From positions 1 to 55,232 of the forward strand of contig JACPTQ010000070.1 of the NCBI GenBank assembly GCA_016192705.1: DNA of 55,232 nucleotides, given 5' to 3'. The stretch comes from Deltaproteobacteria bacterium. GTDB lineage: Bacteria; Myxococcota; JACPTQ01. Under the pieces are notes generated by a model that was given only the letters and a program-made list of their open reading frames with translations, ran no database searches and was not told the DNA's origin. This document shows, one piece after another, positions 7,866-17,549 of the stretch. Position 1 is the stretch's first letter. Each line of letters starts with the position of its first letter. Made by a program: the position numbers and the translations under genes.

Positions 7866-10800
7866 TCACGGACAAGACGAAACGTTTACGGTGATCGTTT
7901 GTAGCGCTTGCCCCGCTTGGGTGTCGGGGTAGTAATAATACGCGCTGATACCACCCGCGTCGGGCGGCCATAGGCTGTACACCACCTGGCCTCGGAACTG
8001 GTAATAGAGCAGCGGCCCCGAATAGGCGGTTGTCGTATAAGGTTGCTGCCAATAACGGGTTTGCCCAGCGTCCGCCGGTATTCCGTAAACCCACGTGCTG
8101 CTCGGGTAGGCGGTGTTGGTGAACGATGCCGTCTGGTAATAGAAATCCCCAGAGTACATGGTCGACCACGATACAGCGAAAGTCTCGTCGAATTGGAATG
8201 GCGACCCCGCGACGACGCACGAGGGCGTTCCGCGCGACACGAACGATGCGGGCGCGAGCGTCACGGATGCCGACGTTGTGCCCGCGTCGACGGCGACGTT
8301 CGTCGCGACGCCACTCGCGTTGAGACGCGCTGTGCCGCCACCCACAATGGTTGCCGAAACGAGAACCTCGTAATTGGGCGGGCCAAAGTGGCATTCGATG
8401 GCGACTCGACCCGTGCCGCCGTCAAAGGGGACCCAGATTTGGTTCCGAGAGGTGGGCCCGGATTGCAGCGCGGCGGTCACATGGGTTGTTCCGGTTGGAA
8501 CGCCGTTCACCGTCAAATCGATGGTTGCTGCTGCGTCGGCGACGGCGATCGTTTCGAGGGGTTGGCCGGCCTGCGTGTCGGGAAAGACGTGGGAAACAGA
8601 GTAGGGAAAATTGGGAGGCGTCAAAGCGTAATTGAGACTTCCGCGGAATTGATAGTAGAGCGGGCCCGGCGCGGCGTTTGTGGAACTCCCCTGTTGCCAA
8701 AAGCGCAGCGAGCCGGCGTCTGCGGACGACCCGCTGACGTACCAGGAAGCCGGATAATCCGAATTCGTAAATGTCGTCGACCGATAATAAATGTTCGCGC
8801 CATTGACGATCGACAGGCTTGGGATTGCGAACGTCTCGTCGAATTGGAACGGCTGGTATCCAGAGACCGTGAGGGGCGTTCCACGTTCGGTTCTGGAAAT
8901 GGGCGTGAGTGCGACGGTCACGGGGGTCACGCCGGAGTCGACGGCCACCGTGGAGGCGAGGCCTGTGGAGATGAGGCGTCCTGGTCCCGCGTCGGAGATG
9001 ATGGTGGCAACGAGGACGTCGTAGCTGGGCGGTCCCGGGTAACATTCGATCGAGAGGGCGCCGGTGCCTCCGTCAAAAGGAACAACGAGCTGCGATCGAC
9101 TCGTCGGGCCCCCTTGAAGTGCCGCGATGACGTGCGTTGCGCCGGACGGAATTCCGGTCACCGTCAAGTTGAGCGTGGCCGCGGCATCGGCGACCGAGAC
9201 GGTATTGAGCGATTGCCCCAAGTCGGTATCAGGATCGTAATAATTTGCTGACATGCCACCCGGAGGCGACACGTACCACTGGACCGCTCCGCGAAACTGG
9301 TAGTAGAGCGTTCCGGCATCGGTGAACGCAGGCGACGTTGCGAGGAAGCGAATGACCCCTGCGTCCGGGTATGAGCCCCCATCGAGGCCTCCCATTGGCA
9401 TTGGAGCCCACGAACTTGAGGGCCATTCAGAATTGATGAACGGGGTATTTCGGTAATAGTAGTATCCGTTGCTCAGAACCGACGGTGCCGGAACATTGTA
9501 CGAGTCGTCGAAATAGAGCGGCTGGAAAGCCACGACCGACGTCGGGGTCGCGCGCGACGAGCGCGACAAGGGTTGGAATTGCAGGTCAACCGAAACCCAA
9601 GTTCCGGCGTCGAGGATGATACCGGATGCCGATGCGGCCCCGAAGAGTCGCCCCGTTCCACCGGACGATGCGACGGCGGTTGCGCTGACGGCGAATCCGG
9701 CGCCGGGGCTCAATCCGATGGCGGTGACGGATCCTTCGGAAACCGGAAGAACGATTTGGTTGCTCGCGAGCGGTCCGGCAACGGCTGCGGTGACGTGCGT
9801 CGTTCCCGTGGGTATCGAAGTCGTTCGAACGAGGATGCCAGTTGACTGCGATGTGACGGCGGTTGCGAAGAGGGGCGCGCCTTGAGCGACGTTGGGAAGG
9901 TGGAGCATCGGAACGGCGCCACCGTCGACGGCAAACAGGTAAAGCGACGCGAGCTCGATTTGGTAATAGACGGTACCGCCGTCTGCAGGCGTTGACACCG
10001 ATTGTGCGACGGAGAGTGACGCGCCGGACGCGGGCGGCGAGAGGCGCGTGGCCGAGCCGTTTGAGAAGGGTGCGAACCCGTAGACGAACGTGAGTTGTCC
10101 ATCGGTCATGAGGGTCGCGGGATCGGATGCGACAAGGGTGAGCGTTGGGGTGGTGCCAGGCGATACACTCGCGGGGTGATGTGTTGGTCGCGGTCGGCAC
10201 CGCAAACGCAAGGGGGACGACGACTTGGCCACCATCCGCGAGCGATATCCCCGATTGCGCGGCGCCGCCGATCACGGACCGCGTGCCGACGCTGTACGAG
10301 CGCGTTGCGATGGCACGAACGCGGTAGTTCGACGTTTTTGGGAGGTCGACGGCTGTTCCCGCGTCGTTCGCCAGCGGAAGCTCGACCGTGGTTGTGCCGC
10401 CAAGAAGACCCTGGTCGATCACGGCGACAAGCTGCGTTGCGGCGGCAGGAATCCCAGTCGGGACAAGGAGGAGGCGTGAGGTGGGAGCGCTCGCATCGCT
10501 GTCCGGGCCGGCGTCAGGCGTCCCAGCGTCGAGACCCGCGTCGGCGCGACACGCGATGCCAGGAAAGCAATCGTACGCGAGCGTCAGTTGATGCCGTCCA
10601 CCGCCGAATCGTGTCGTTCCGCCGAAACCCGTTGCCATGGCGCCGGCAAATGCTTCGGAGCCGCCGCCGTCCGCACGGAAGAGCGCGGCACGAACGAGGA
10701 ACGGTGGAAGGTCGGGGCTCCCCTCAAGCGACAACAGCCAAGATTGACCACCGTCAAACGGATTGCCGCTGAAGGTGAGCAGAGCTTCGAATCTTGAGTC

Positions 10801-11091
10801 AAAGTCGAAATCGTCGACCTCAAGTGAGAAGGCGCGTCCATCGCCTGTTCGTCCGGTGGTTGCGGAAACGCGTGATGTGTAGAGGGGGGCCCCACCGTCG
10901 GCCTCGTCGATCATCAGCATGAGACTCGTGATCGACGCGCTCAGAGCGAAATCCGCGGGAAGCACGTGGGTGATGTCGATCGTGTTTTCGGCGATCGTTC
11001 CCGGCACGGCCGCGGGTGGTTTGACACACGCGGAGCCAAAAAGCGCGGCGATAGCCGCGAACAGAGGTCCTCTACGGTTGAAGGCCCTCAT
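7866..11091 (-). CDS. Very large repeat lipoprotein, interrupted by one frameshift
   Basis: One gene of about 1,074 codons read in two frames. The 5' part (11091 to ~10177) starts with a lipoprotein signal ending GSAC. The 3' part (~10176 to 7866) is open in another frame. The protein join falls at a run of four G on the plus strand (10173-10176); removing one base joins the frames without loss. The 3' part holds three tandem units of about 200 residues, each with FQFDETF-like start, several YYQFRG and YPDTQ.GQ motifs, VADAAAT..LTV.G and VPFDGGTG..IEC; earlier segments are diverged units. The repeats look like paired beta-sandwich modules on the cell surface. Function is unknown. The shift may be a sequencing error, a real decay or phase variation. 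Confidence 0.75.
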
Positions 11092-11316
11092 GGGTGGCGT
11101 CTTCCGAAACCGCGCATTGATGGCGCTTTCTCTCCCGTTCTCATTATTGCGTTTGAGGGGCTGGATTGCCAGTTGACGAGAATTAAGGTGGAGTTCGACC
11201 TCCGTTCCGTCGGTCTGCGCGGCACTGCCGCGACACCAAGTTTGATCGAGCCATCAGGCTTCATTGGCAAGCGAAGGGCCCGCTTCTTTAGATCGGTTGC
11301 CATTTTGCTCGCGCAA

Positions 11317-11333
11317 GTAAGCCACTGGCTTAC
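11317..11333. other. Short perfect inverted repeat downstream of metG
   Basis: GTAAGCC-ACT-GGCTTAC, a 7-bp stem with a 3-base loop, 20 bases beyond the metG stop on the transcribed side. It could help end metG transcription, but no U-run follows, so it is not a typical intrinsic terminator. The rest of 11092-11352 shows no gene. Confidence 0.4.
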
Positions 11334-11352
11334 CTGCCGATTGCTCGCAAAA

Positions 11353-13419
11353 TTACTTGACGCGCGTACCGGGCGCGACGGCGCGAGCGAACTCGGCGAC
11401 GGTAAGGTCGGAGCCGCCCGGACCGGCCGCGAGGAGCATCCCCTGTGATTCAACGCCCATGAGGCGCGCGGGGGCGAGATTCGCAACGATCACGACGCGC
11501 TTCCCGATGATGTCGGCGGCCGCGTACGCCTTCGCGATGCCGGCGACGACGGTTCGCGTCTCGGTGCCAACGTCGACTGAAAGCTTGAGAAGTTTTTCGG
11601 CCTTGGGGACTGGCTCGGCCGCGACAACGACGCCGACGCGGAGGTCGACCTTAGCGAAATCGTCAATCGTGATGGTCGGTTTGGCGGGAACGGAAGCGGA
11701 TGCGGATGCGGGAGCGGGTGCGGGTGCAGATGCGGGAGCGGGTGCGGGTGCAGATGCGGGAGCGGGTGCGGGTGCGGGTGCTGGCGGCCCCACGACAAGT
11801 GCTTGCAACGCCTCATCTTCAACACGCGGAATAAGCGGCGTCGCATCTCGGATCGTGTGGTGCAGAAAATCGAATTTGCCGTCGCGCCAACTGAGGCGCT
11901 CAACGCCAAGCTGACGCTCGAGGTCGTGCGCGAGTTTCGGCGTGATGGGCGCCATCGCGATGGCCAAGAGTCGGACGATGTTTGCGCCGAGCGTGATGAC
12001 TTTCATCGCTTCGTCGCGGTTTTGGTTGACGAGATCCCAAGGGGCGCTGTCTTGAATGTACTTGTTGCCCAAGTCAGCAAGGGCATTGATTTCGCGCACA
12101 GCACGCCGAAAATCGAGGTCGCGGTACGCTGCTTCGATCGCCTGATACCGCGCCTCGGCCGCGCGCACCAACTCCGTGCTGCGTTCGTCCGCGGGAAGCG
12201 CCGTCAGCGCGCCGCCAAATCGCTTCTGCGCAAACGACAAGACGCGATTCGCGAGGTTTGCGATGTTGCCGACAAGCTCGGCGTTGACGCGGTTCTTGAG
12301 GTCGCGAAGGCTGAGGTCGAGATCGTCGGGGCGATTCGAGAGCGACGCTGCGAAGTAGTAGCGCAAGTACGTCGGGTCGAGCTTGTCGAGATACTCGCGC
12401 GCCGTGATGAAGGTGCCGCGCGATTTCGACATTTTCTCGCCGTTCACGGTGAGCATGCCGTGCACAACGACGCGTGCGGGGAGCGTGTAGGCCGCGACCT
12501 TAAGCATGGCCGGCCAAAACAGCGTGTGGAAATAGACGATGTCTTTCCCGATGAAATGGATGATCTCGGCGCCCTTACGCCAATAGGCTTCGAAGTTGCG
12601 TCCGCTCTCGCGGCAGTAACGAGCCGTTGACGAGACGTAACCGATCGGTGCGTCAAGCCACACGTAGAAGTACTTGTTTTCAAGGCCGGGGATCGGAAAG
12701 CCGAAATAGGGTCCGTCGCGGCTGATGCACCAGTCGCGAAGGCCGTCCTTGAGCCAGGTGTCGACGAAATTTTTAATCTCGTCCTGAAGAACACCCGGAG
12801 TCGCAACGTACGTGCGGAGCCAATCGCCGAGCATCGACAGCTTAAAGTACTCATGCGTGCTCGGGCGTCGGACCGGCGTCGCGCCGCAGATGGCGCAGCG
12901 CGGGTCGACAAGCTCGGTCGAGCCGTACGTTGAATTGCACCGCTCGCAGACGTCACCGTATTGGTCGGGGGCCTTGCATTTCGGGCACGTTCCGCGGACG
13001 AAACGGTCCGGCAGAAAGCGGCGGCACGATTCGCAGAAATTGAATTCGAGCGTGCGCGATTCGATGAAGCCGCCCGCCTTGAGGCGCGCGTAAAACTCCT
13101 CTGCGAACGCGCGATTCTCAGACGTGTTCGTCGACGAGTAGTAATCAAAGCTGATGTCGAACGCGGCATATGAGGCGCGATGTTCGGCGCCGAAGCGTTC
13201 AACGAGCTCTTCGGGGGTCACGCCCTGCGCGCGCGCGTTAAGCTCGATCGGGGTGCCGTGTGTGTCATCCGCGCAAATGTAGACCGCGTCTTCGCCGATG
13301 GAGCGCAGGAAGCGGACATAAATGTCGGTTTGAATCGCCTCGACGAGGTGCCCGAGGTGAATGGGCCCGTTCGCGTAAGGGAGCGCCATCGTGACGAGAA
13401 TGGGGCGGCGGTGTGGCAT
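11353..13419 (-). CDS. metG: Methionyl-tRNA synthetase
   Basis: Charges tRNA-Met with methionine in the cytoplasm. 688 residues from the ATG at 13419, which begins the conserved PILVTMALPYANG; ATG 13443 or GTG 13452 would add up to 11 residues. Class I signatures are present: HLGH (HIGH motif, ~residue 20) and KMSKS (~330). Two CxxC pairs around CESC, CPKC, CERC and CAIC form the zinc knuckles of the connective-peptide region, as in the two-knuckle MetG type. The anticodon-binding helical domain is followed by an Ala-Pro/Ala-Ser linker (~541-576) and a C-terminal EMAP-like tRNA-binding domain (FAKVDLRVGVVV...). The linker comes from a hexamer tract. Confidence 0.97.
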   Translation of the reverse strand: MPHRRPILVTMALPYANGPIHLGHLVEAIQTDIYVRFLRSIGEDAVYICADDTHGTPIELNARAQGVTPEELVERFGAEHRASYAAFDISFDYYSSTNTSENRAFAEEFYARLKAGGFIESRTLEFNFCESCRRFLPDRFVRGTCPKCKAPDQYGDVCERCNSTYGSTELVDPRCAICGATPVRRPSTHEYFKLSMLGDWLRTYVATPGVLQDEIKNFVDTWLKDGLRDWCISRDGPYFGFPIPGLENKYFYVWLDAPIGYVSSTARYCRESGRNFEAYWRKGAEIIHFIGKDIVYFHTLFWPAMLKVAAYTLPARVVVHGMLTVNGEKMSKSRGTFITAREYLDKLDPTYLRYYFAASLSNRPDDLDLSLRDLKNRVNAELVGNIANLANRVLSFAQKRFGGALTALPADERSTELVRAAEARYQAIEAAYRDLDFRRAVREINALADLGNKYIQDSAPWDLVNQNRDEAMKVITLGANIVRLLAIAMAPITPKLAHDLERQLGVERLSWRDGKFDFLHHTIRDATPLIPRVEDEALQALVVGPPAPAPAPAPASAPAPAPASAPAPAPASASASVPAKPTITIDDFAKVDLRVGVVVAAEPVPKAEKLLKLSVDVGTETRTVVAGIAKAYAAADIIGKRVVIVANLAPARLMGVESQGMLLAAGPGGSDLTVAEFARAVAPGTRVK
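11693..11790 (-). repeat. In-frame Ala-Pro/Ala-Ser hexamer tract in metG
   Basis: On the plus strand this is GCGGATGCGGGAGCGGGTGCGG-type DNA; the gene is on the minus strand, so it reads Ala-Pro/Ala-Ser. A 24-base sub-unit (encoding ASAPAPAP) is repeated with almost no change, which indicates recent expansion. It separates the anticodon domain from the C-terminal tRNA-binding domain. Confidence 0.85.
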
Positions 13420-13517
13420 GCGCGGAGGATAGTCGCCGTGCATTTTCTTCACAAGGGGGCTTCTATCTATATTTCGCGAGCAATGGTGCGAAAGCCTGTG
13501 GCTTGAGCACGCGAGCG

Positions 13518-13550
13518 AAATGGGGAGCCCCTGTTTACAGAGGGCGACCC
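13518..13550 (+). repeat. 33-bp dispersed repeat, intergenic copy
   Basis: Lies between metG and the gene at 13574. It is identical over 33 bases, in inverted orientation, to 46766-46798. The core can fold as CCCCTGT-TT-ACAGAGGG with one bulge. Just downstream, 13556-13565 is an AT-rich TATAAATAAT stretch that could be a -10 element for the next gene; the spacing to the GTG would fit a leaderless or very short leader transcript. Confidence 0.85.
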
Positions 13551-13573
13551 TACATTATAAATAATCGCGAAGA

Positions 13574-14788
13574 GTGAGCGAAGAAGGCGAAAAACCACCG
13601 GTCGACGAGGGCGCTGCGAAGAGTGCTGACGCGGGCGCGGTCGTGACGCCGTTGTACCCAGAGAAACCGACGACAGAAACGGGAGCGGGTGCGGGAGCGG
13701 GTGCGGAGGCGCGAGCGGCAGCGGGATCGGGAGCGGTAGCGGTAGCGAGAACGGGTGGCGGTACCGGGAAGCGGCGCGCGAGAAAATGGTGGTTGCTCGC
13801 GGTTCTTGCGGCGGCGTTGGGAGCCGGGGTGTGGGTGTTCATTTCGCTGAGCGAGGACAACGCGTCGACCTATTTCCTCGTTGCGAAAGAGGATCGAATT
13901 GAGGTGCGAAAGGGGCGTTACTTTCCGTGGGGGACGTCGCTATACGAACCGGCGGGCGATGCGAAAAAAGCGTTTGCGCCGATTGTTGTTCCGAAGGGTG
14001 TCGTGTCGGTAACAGAGCGGACGTTTCGGAGCGCGGGTGAGCTGACGGTCGAATTGTTCGACGTGCTTCGCGACCTCGCGAAGGGGGAGGCGTATGCGGC
14101 CGGCGCAAAGGATTTCGCGCGGGCGCGGGGATATCTCGATCGGGGGTTGCAGCTCCCCGATATCGCGGCCGATCGCGTGCGCGAGATGAACGAGATTCGC
14201 GGCGACGTTTTGTATCTCGAGGGGAAGTTGCTCATCGATGGCGCGGAGGCGGGGCTCAAGGAGGCGCAAAAAAAATTCGAGGCGGCGAAACGGCAGGGGA
14301 CGACGTCTCGGTCGCGGGATGTCGATTACTGGATGGTGTTTTGCGAGCGGAAGGTCGACGCGTTTCATCGGACCGAGGCGCCGCGGGCGGTCGGTGCGGA
14401 CGGCGTTGATGCGGGGGCTTTGGCGCGGCCGCTCGTGGTGACGGTGCTGGTGGTGGCGGATGCGGGAGTGGCAACGGACGCGGGTGCGGGAGCGGTAGCG
14501 GATGCGGGTTCGGGAGCGGACGCGGGTGCTGGAGCGATAGCGGTAGCGGATGCGGGTGCGGCGAACGTGAAAACGAGCACGAGCACGGGCACGTCGACGG
14601 CAACGAGGAGCACGGACGCGGGGGCGATCGCGGGAGCGGTTGCGGATGCGGGTGCCGCCAAAACCTCCAAGTTGGTCGGTGCCGAGCCGGACGATGGCGA
14701 TGTGGTGCCGAAGCCACCGAAACGCTCGACGCCGCCAGCAAAAAAAGTCCGGAAGAAAAAAGATTCGGGGAATCCGGTCCTGTTGTAG
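13574..14788 (+). CDS. Single-pass membrane protein with Ala/Gly/Asp repeats and Lys-rich tail
   Basis: Not a family I recognise. 404 residues with a GTG start. The N-terminal ~70 residues are disordered and Ala/Gly-rich, followed by a basic patch (KRRARK) and one membrane helix (~74-94), so the bulk is probably outside the membrane. Residues ~150-270 are helical and contain a TPR-like pattern (DFARARGYLDRGLQLPD ... LKEAQKKFEAAKRQG). Residues ~290-360 are hexamer-derived Ala-Asp-Ala-Gly repeats with Thr/Ser, and the end is Pro/Lys-rich (KKVRKKK). plsY starts ten bases after its stop, so the two may be cotranscribed. Function is unknown. Confidence 0.7.
   Translation: MSEEGEKPPVDEGAAKSADAGAVVTPLYPEKPTTETGAGAGAGAEARAAAGSGAVAVARTGGGTGKRRARKWWLLAVLAAALGAGVWVFISLSEDNASTYFLVAKEDRIEVRKGRYFPWGTSLYEPAGDAKKAFAPIVVPKGVVSVTERTFRSAGELTVELFDVLRDLAKGEAYAAGAKDFARARGYLDRGLQLPDIAADRVREMNEIRGDVLYLEGKLLIDGAEAGLKEAQKKFEAAKRQGTTSRSRDVDYWMVFCERKVDAFHRTEAPRAVGADGVDAGALARPLVVTVLVVADAGVATDAGAGAVADAGSGADAGAGAIAVADAGAANVKTSTSTGTSTATRSTDAGAIAGAVADAGAAKTSKLVGAEPDDGDVVPKPPKRSTPPAKKVRKKKDSGNPVLL
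14455..14655 (+). repeat. In-frame hexamer tract in the gene at 13574
   Basis: GCGGAT/GCGGGT/GCGGGA units interrupted by a Thr/Ser-coding ACGAGCACG run, read as Ala-Asp-Ala-Gly and Thr-Ser-Thr. A second, shorter tract (about 13678-13745) lies near the gene start and codes for Ala-Gly-Ala-Glu. Confidence 0.75.
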
Positions 14789-14797
14789 AGTCGCAGC

Positions 14798-15370
14798 GTG
14801 GAGTGGGTGCTTCTCGTGTCCGCCTACGTCGTGGGTTCGATTCCGTTCGGTTTCCTCGTCGGGAAAGCGCTTGGCGTTGATGTTCGCGAGGTCGGCAGCC
14901 GGAATATTGGTGCGACCAACGTTGCGCGGACCTGTGGCAAAGGGTGGGGCGCGCTGACGCTTGTGCTCGATGCGGGCAAGGGATTCGTCCCGTGCTTCGT
15001 TGCGCTTGGCGAGCGACTTGACGCGTGGTTAGTCGTCGCCATCGGCGCGAGCGCATTTGTCGGGCATTTATTCCCCGTCTTCTTGAAGTTTCGCGGTGGC
15101 AAAGGCGTCGCGACGGCGCTCGGTGTTTTCGTTGCGATCGCGCCGATTCCCGCGGCCATTGGGTTTGGCGCGTACGCCATCGTTTTCGCCGCGACGCGAA
15201 CGTCGTCGCTCGGTTCATTGGCCGGTGCTGTGGCACTCCCGGTCGCGACGTCGATCCTTGCGTCGGAGACGGCGTACATCGTTTTGTCGGTTGCCTTGTC
15301 GGGCGCCGTCTTCGTTCGCCATCGAGAGAACATACGACGCCTCATTTCGCGCAAAGAATCCCGGGTTTAA
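14798..15370 (+). CDS. plsY: Glycerol-3-phosphate acyltransferase PlsY
   Basis: Inner-membrane enzyme that transfers acyl from acyl-phosphate to glycerol-3-phosphate, the first step of phospholipid synthesis. 190 residues, GTG start. The three conserved loops are visible: GSIPFGFLVGK, VGSRNIGATNVARTCGKGWG with the Ser/Arg active-site region, and GHLFPVFLKFRGGKGVATALG. Hydrophobic segments between them fit the five-helix topology. The final codons overlap by four bases the 3' end of the convergent gene at 15367. plsX, its usual partner, is not in the window. Confidence 0.95.
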   Translation: MEWVLLVSAYVVGSIPFGFLVGKALGVDVREVGSRNIGATNVARTCGKGWGALTLVLDAGKGFVPCFVALGERLDAWLVVAIGASAFVGHLFPVFLKFRGGKGVATALGVFVAIAPIPAAIGFGAYAIVFAATRTSSLGSLAGAVALPVATSILASETAYIVLSVALSGAVFVRHRENIRRLISRKESRV

Positions 15371-16587
15371 GGCATAATAATTTTGCTGGGGCCTGTTGTC
15401 GGATGTGCGCTTGGGTCGATGCCCGATTGACGTGGGTCGCGACCTTGAGGTTCGACGCCGCGTGCGATGCGCGCGGGATGCTCCGCGGTGATCGCGGGGA
15501 CGAATCGCCCAAAAAACCAAAGCGCGTACGGGTGAGATGCGGCATCGAACCCGTCCGCGGCCAGCGCGGAACTCAAGGCCAAAGCGACCTCGCGCGCCTT
15601 GGCTTCTGCCCGGCGGCCAAACTCACCCGCGAGATCGGCGAAGCGTCGCGCGTGCGTTTTCGAGCGGTCGGCCGTGAAGTATTGACCAGCCGTTCGTGCG
15701 ACGACCGTCTGGATTTGCCCCGCGATTTGCCGATTGTCGATTGCGACGAGGCTTGTTTGCGCGTCTTTCACCGCTTCGACGAAAGCGCGGACGGACGTTT
15801 CGTTCGGAACCCATGTGCGGAGCTCGGGCCGCTCCGCGAAGACCGTGAACGCTTCGCGATCAAAGGCGGGTGCGTCAGCCGGCAGAAGAAGAGCGGCCTC
15901 GGGCGTCGTCTCCGGAAGAGGCGTGAGCTTGCTGAGGATCGACGCGTATTCAAGGTGGGGTCGACCGAGACGGTCGCGGGTCGCGGACGCAGTGAGCAAC
16001 CGACGATACGCGTCGTCAGCGCCGATTTCCGTGGTGAACGCGTCGCGCGGGGCAACTGACAGCGCAAGCTCGCGGTAACGCCCGCGAGTCGTTTGGATGG
16101 CTTCGAGCGATTGGAGCGCCCCTTCACCGTCGATCGTTGCGATAAGCCCAACGCCGTCGCCTGTGTCGTTGCGTCGATAGACGGTCAGCCACTGCAAGTC
16201 GTACATGAAATCAAGGCCGAGCCGTGCGTCGGGAAGCGGTTCCGCCGCGACGCGCCACGCGGACGTACGCGATGCTGCGGGCTGAACGGCGACGCCGCGC
16301 GTGCGAAGCACATGGAGTCCACGTCGGGCGGCGCGCGTGACGTGCGGCGCGCTTGGATCTGATTCGAGCGCGCAGAGGCGATCGACATTCGCACGCTCGA
16401 CGAGGATGGCGACGACGGCCGCAATGGTTTCGGCGTCGAGTGACGTGAGGGTCGACGGCGCCGATCTGCCGCAAAGGAACGCGTGCGCGGCGGCAAGGTG
16501 AGGGGGCGCACCAGGAGGAAGTGCATCGCCGCCTAAGACAGCGATGAGCGGGGCCTCAAGCGGCGAGGGCGCATTCTTCTTTGTCAC
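15367..16587 (-). CDS. Hypothetical cytoplasmic protein, 406 residues
   Basis: Not recognised. GTG start supported by an AGGAGG site about seven bases upstream. There is no signal peptide or membrane segment. The protein is Ala/Arg-rich and mostly helical; the first ~110 residues (LVERANVDRLCALESDPSAPHVTRAARRGLHVLRTRGV) resemble a HEAT-like helical pair, and a central part (~130-200) includes LGLDFMYDLQWLTVYRRNDTGDG with likely beta strands. The C-terminus is Pro/Gly-rich. It is divergent from the LpxL-like gene across a 104-base gap that must hold both promoters, and convergent with plsY. The size and composition suggest a lineage-specific protein; no function is proposed. Confidence 0.75.
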   Translation of the reverse strand: MTKKNAPSPLEAPLIAVLGGDALPPGAPPHLAAAHAFLCGRSAPSTLTSLDAETIAAVVAILVERANVDRLCALESDPSAPHVTRAARRGLHVLRTRGVAVQPAASRTSAWRVAAEPLPDARLGLDFMYDLQWLTVYRRNDTGDGVGLIATIDGEGALQSLEAIQTTRGRYRELALSVAPRDAFTTEIGADDAYRRLLTASATRDRLGRPHLEYASILSKLTPLPETTPEAALLLPADAPAFDREAFTVFAERPELRTWVPNETSVRAFVEAVKDAQTSLVAIDNRQIAGQIQTVVARTAGQYFTADRSKTHARRFADLAGEFGRRAEAKAREVALALSSALAADGFDAASHPYALWFFGRFVPAITAEHPARIARGVEPQGRDPRQSGIDPSAHPTTGPSKIIMP

Positions 16588-16691
16588 TTCGGGCCTCCTG
16601 GGCGCAAGGAGAGACGATTCTGCGCGATTCGCGTCGAATTGGCAATCGCGGGCGTCTTTCAGCCTATGCCTCCGTCGTGTAGGCTTCGGCC

Positions 16692-17540
16692 GTGTTCTTT
16701 TTTCGCGTGCTGGTTTGGATCGCGTGTCGCTTGTCGCGCCGGGGGGCGGCCCGCGTGGGGGCGGCGCTCGGGCTTCTTTGGCACGCGCTCATTCCGGTTC
16801 GTCGCCGGCACGTTCGCGCGTCGATTCGTGCGTGCCTTGGATACGACACTCGGACCGCGCGGCAGGTCGCGCGGCGCGTTTACCGAAACCTCGGCGTTAA
16901 TGCGCTCGAGTTTCTTCGTTTGCCGTTGCTTCGCGATCCGCGTGCGGTCAAGGATTTTATCGATACGCGCGAACTGACAAAGGTCGACGCACTCCTCGCG
17001 CGCGGTCGCGGCCTTCTTGTTTTAACGGCGCACTTTGGCAATTGGGAGCTGCTTGCGGCCAGCCAGGCGCTTGCGGGCTACGAGATCGCGGTGGTCACGA
17101 AGACGATGAAGGCGACGCGCATCAACGCGTTTTGGATGAAACACCGCGCGCAAACGGGACTTTCACTTTTGCCGGCGTCGGGTTCAGGACGCGCGCTCAT
17201 TGAGACGCTGAAGCGGGGTGCGAGTGTCGGGTTTGTTCTCGATCAGCACACGCCGGGCGGTGTTGTGGTCGACTTTTTCGGCCGACCCGCCGCGACGACG
17301 TCGGGTCTTGCGCGGCTTCACGAGATTTCAGGCGCGCCGCTCGTGCCCGCGTTCTTGGTCCGCACGGACCTCTGTTCACACCGCATTCTAATTGGCGACG
17401 AGATACCGTTTACGCGCGAGGCCACGCGCGAACAAACTGTGTGCACCATGACGCAAAAATACACACACGCCCTTGAGGCGATGGTGCGCGCCCACCCAGA
17501 CCAGTGGCTCTGGCTTCATCGCCGATGGAAGGTTGTCTGA
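16692..17540 (+). CDS. Lipid A-type lysophospholipid acyltransferase (LpxL/HtrB family)
   Basis: Predicted membrane-anchored acyltransferase of 282 residues, GTG start. An N-terminal hydrophobic helix is followed by the family signature HFGNWE (HX4E, within LTAHFGNWELLAAS), then KTMKATRINAFWMKHRAQTG, and the block GASVGFVLDQHTPGGVVVDFFGRPAATTSGLARL, typical of LpxL/LpxM late acyltransferases. Such enzymes add secondary acyl chains to Kdo-lipid A or act on other lipids; the acceptor here is not defined by sequence. It stands alone, convergent with the lipoprotein gene whose stop lies ten bases downstream. Confidence 0.9.
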   Translation: MFFFRVLVWIACRLSRRGAARVGAALGLLWHALIPVRRRHVRASIRACLGYDTRTARQVARRVYRNLGVNALEFLRLPLLRDPRAVKDFIDTRELTKVDALLARGRGLLVLTAHFGNWELLAASQALAGYEIAVVTKTMKATRINAFWMKHRAQTGLSLLPASGSGRALIETLKRGASVGFVLDQHTPGGVVVDFFGRPAATTSGLARLHEISGAPLVPAFLVRTDLCSHRILIGDEIPFTREATREQTVCTMTQKYTHALEAMVRAHPDQWLWLHRRWKVV

Positions 17541-17549
17541 GGCGCGGGG

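Noticed and set aside
11317-11333. Intrinsic terminator for metG
   Set aside because: The stem is only 7 bp and there is no U-run; recorded only as an inverted repeat.
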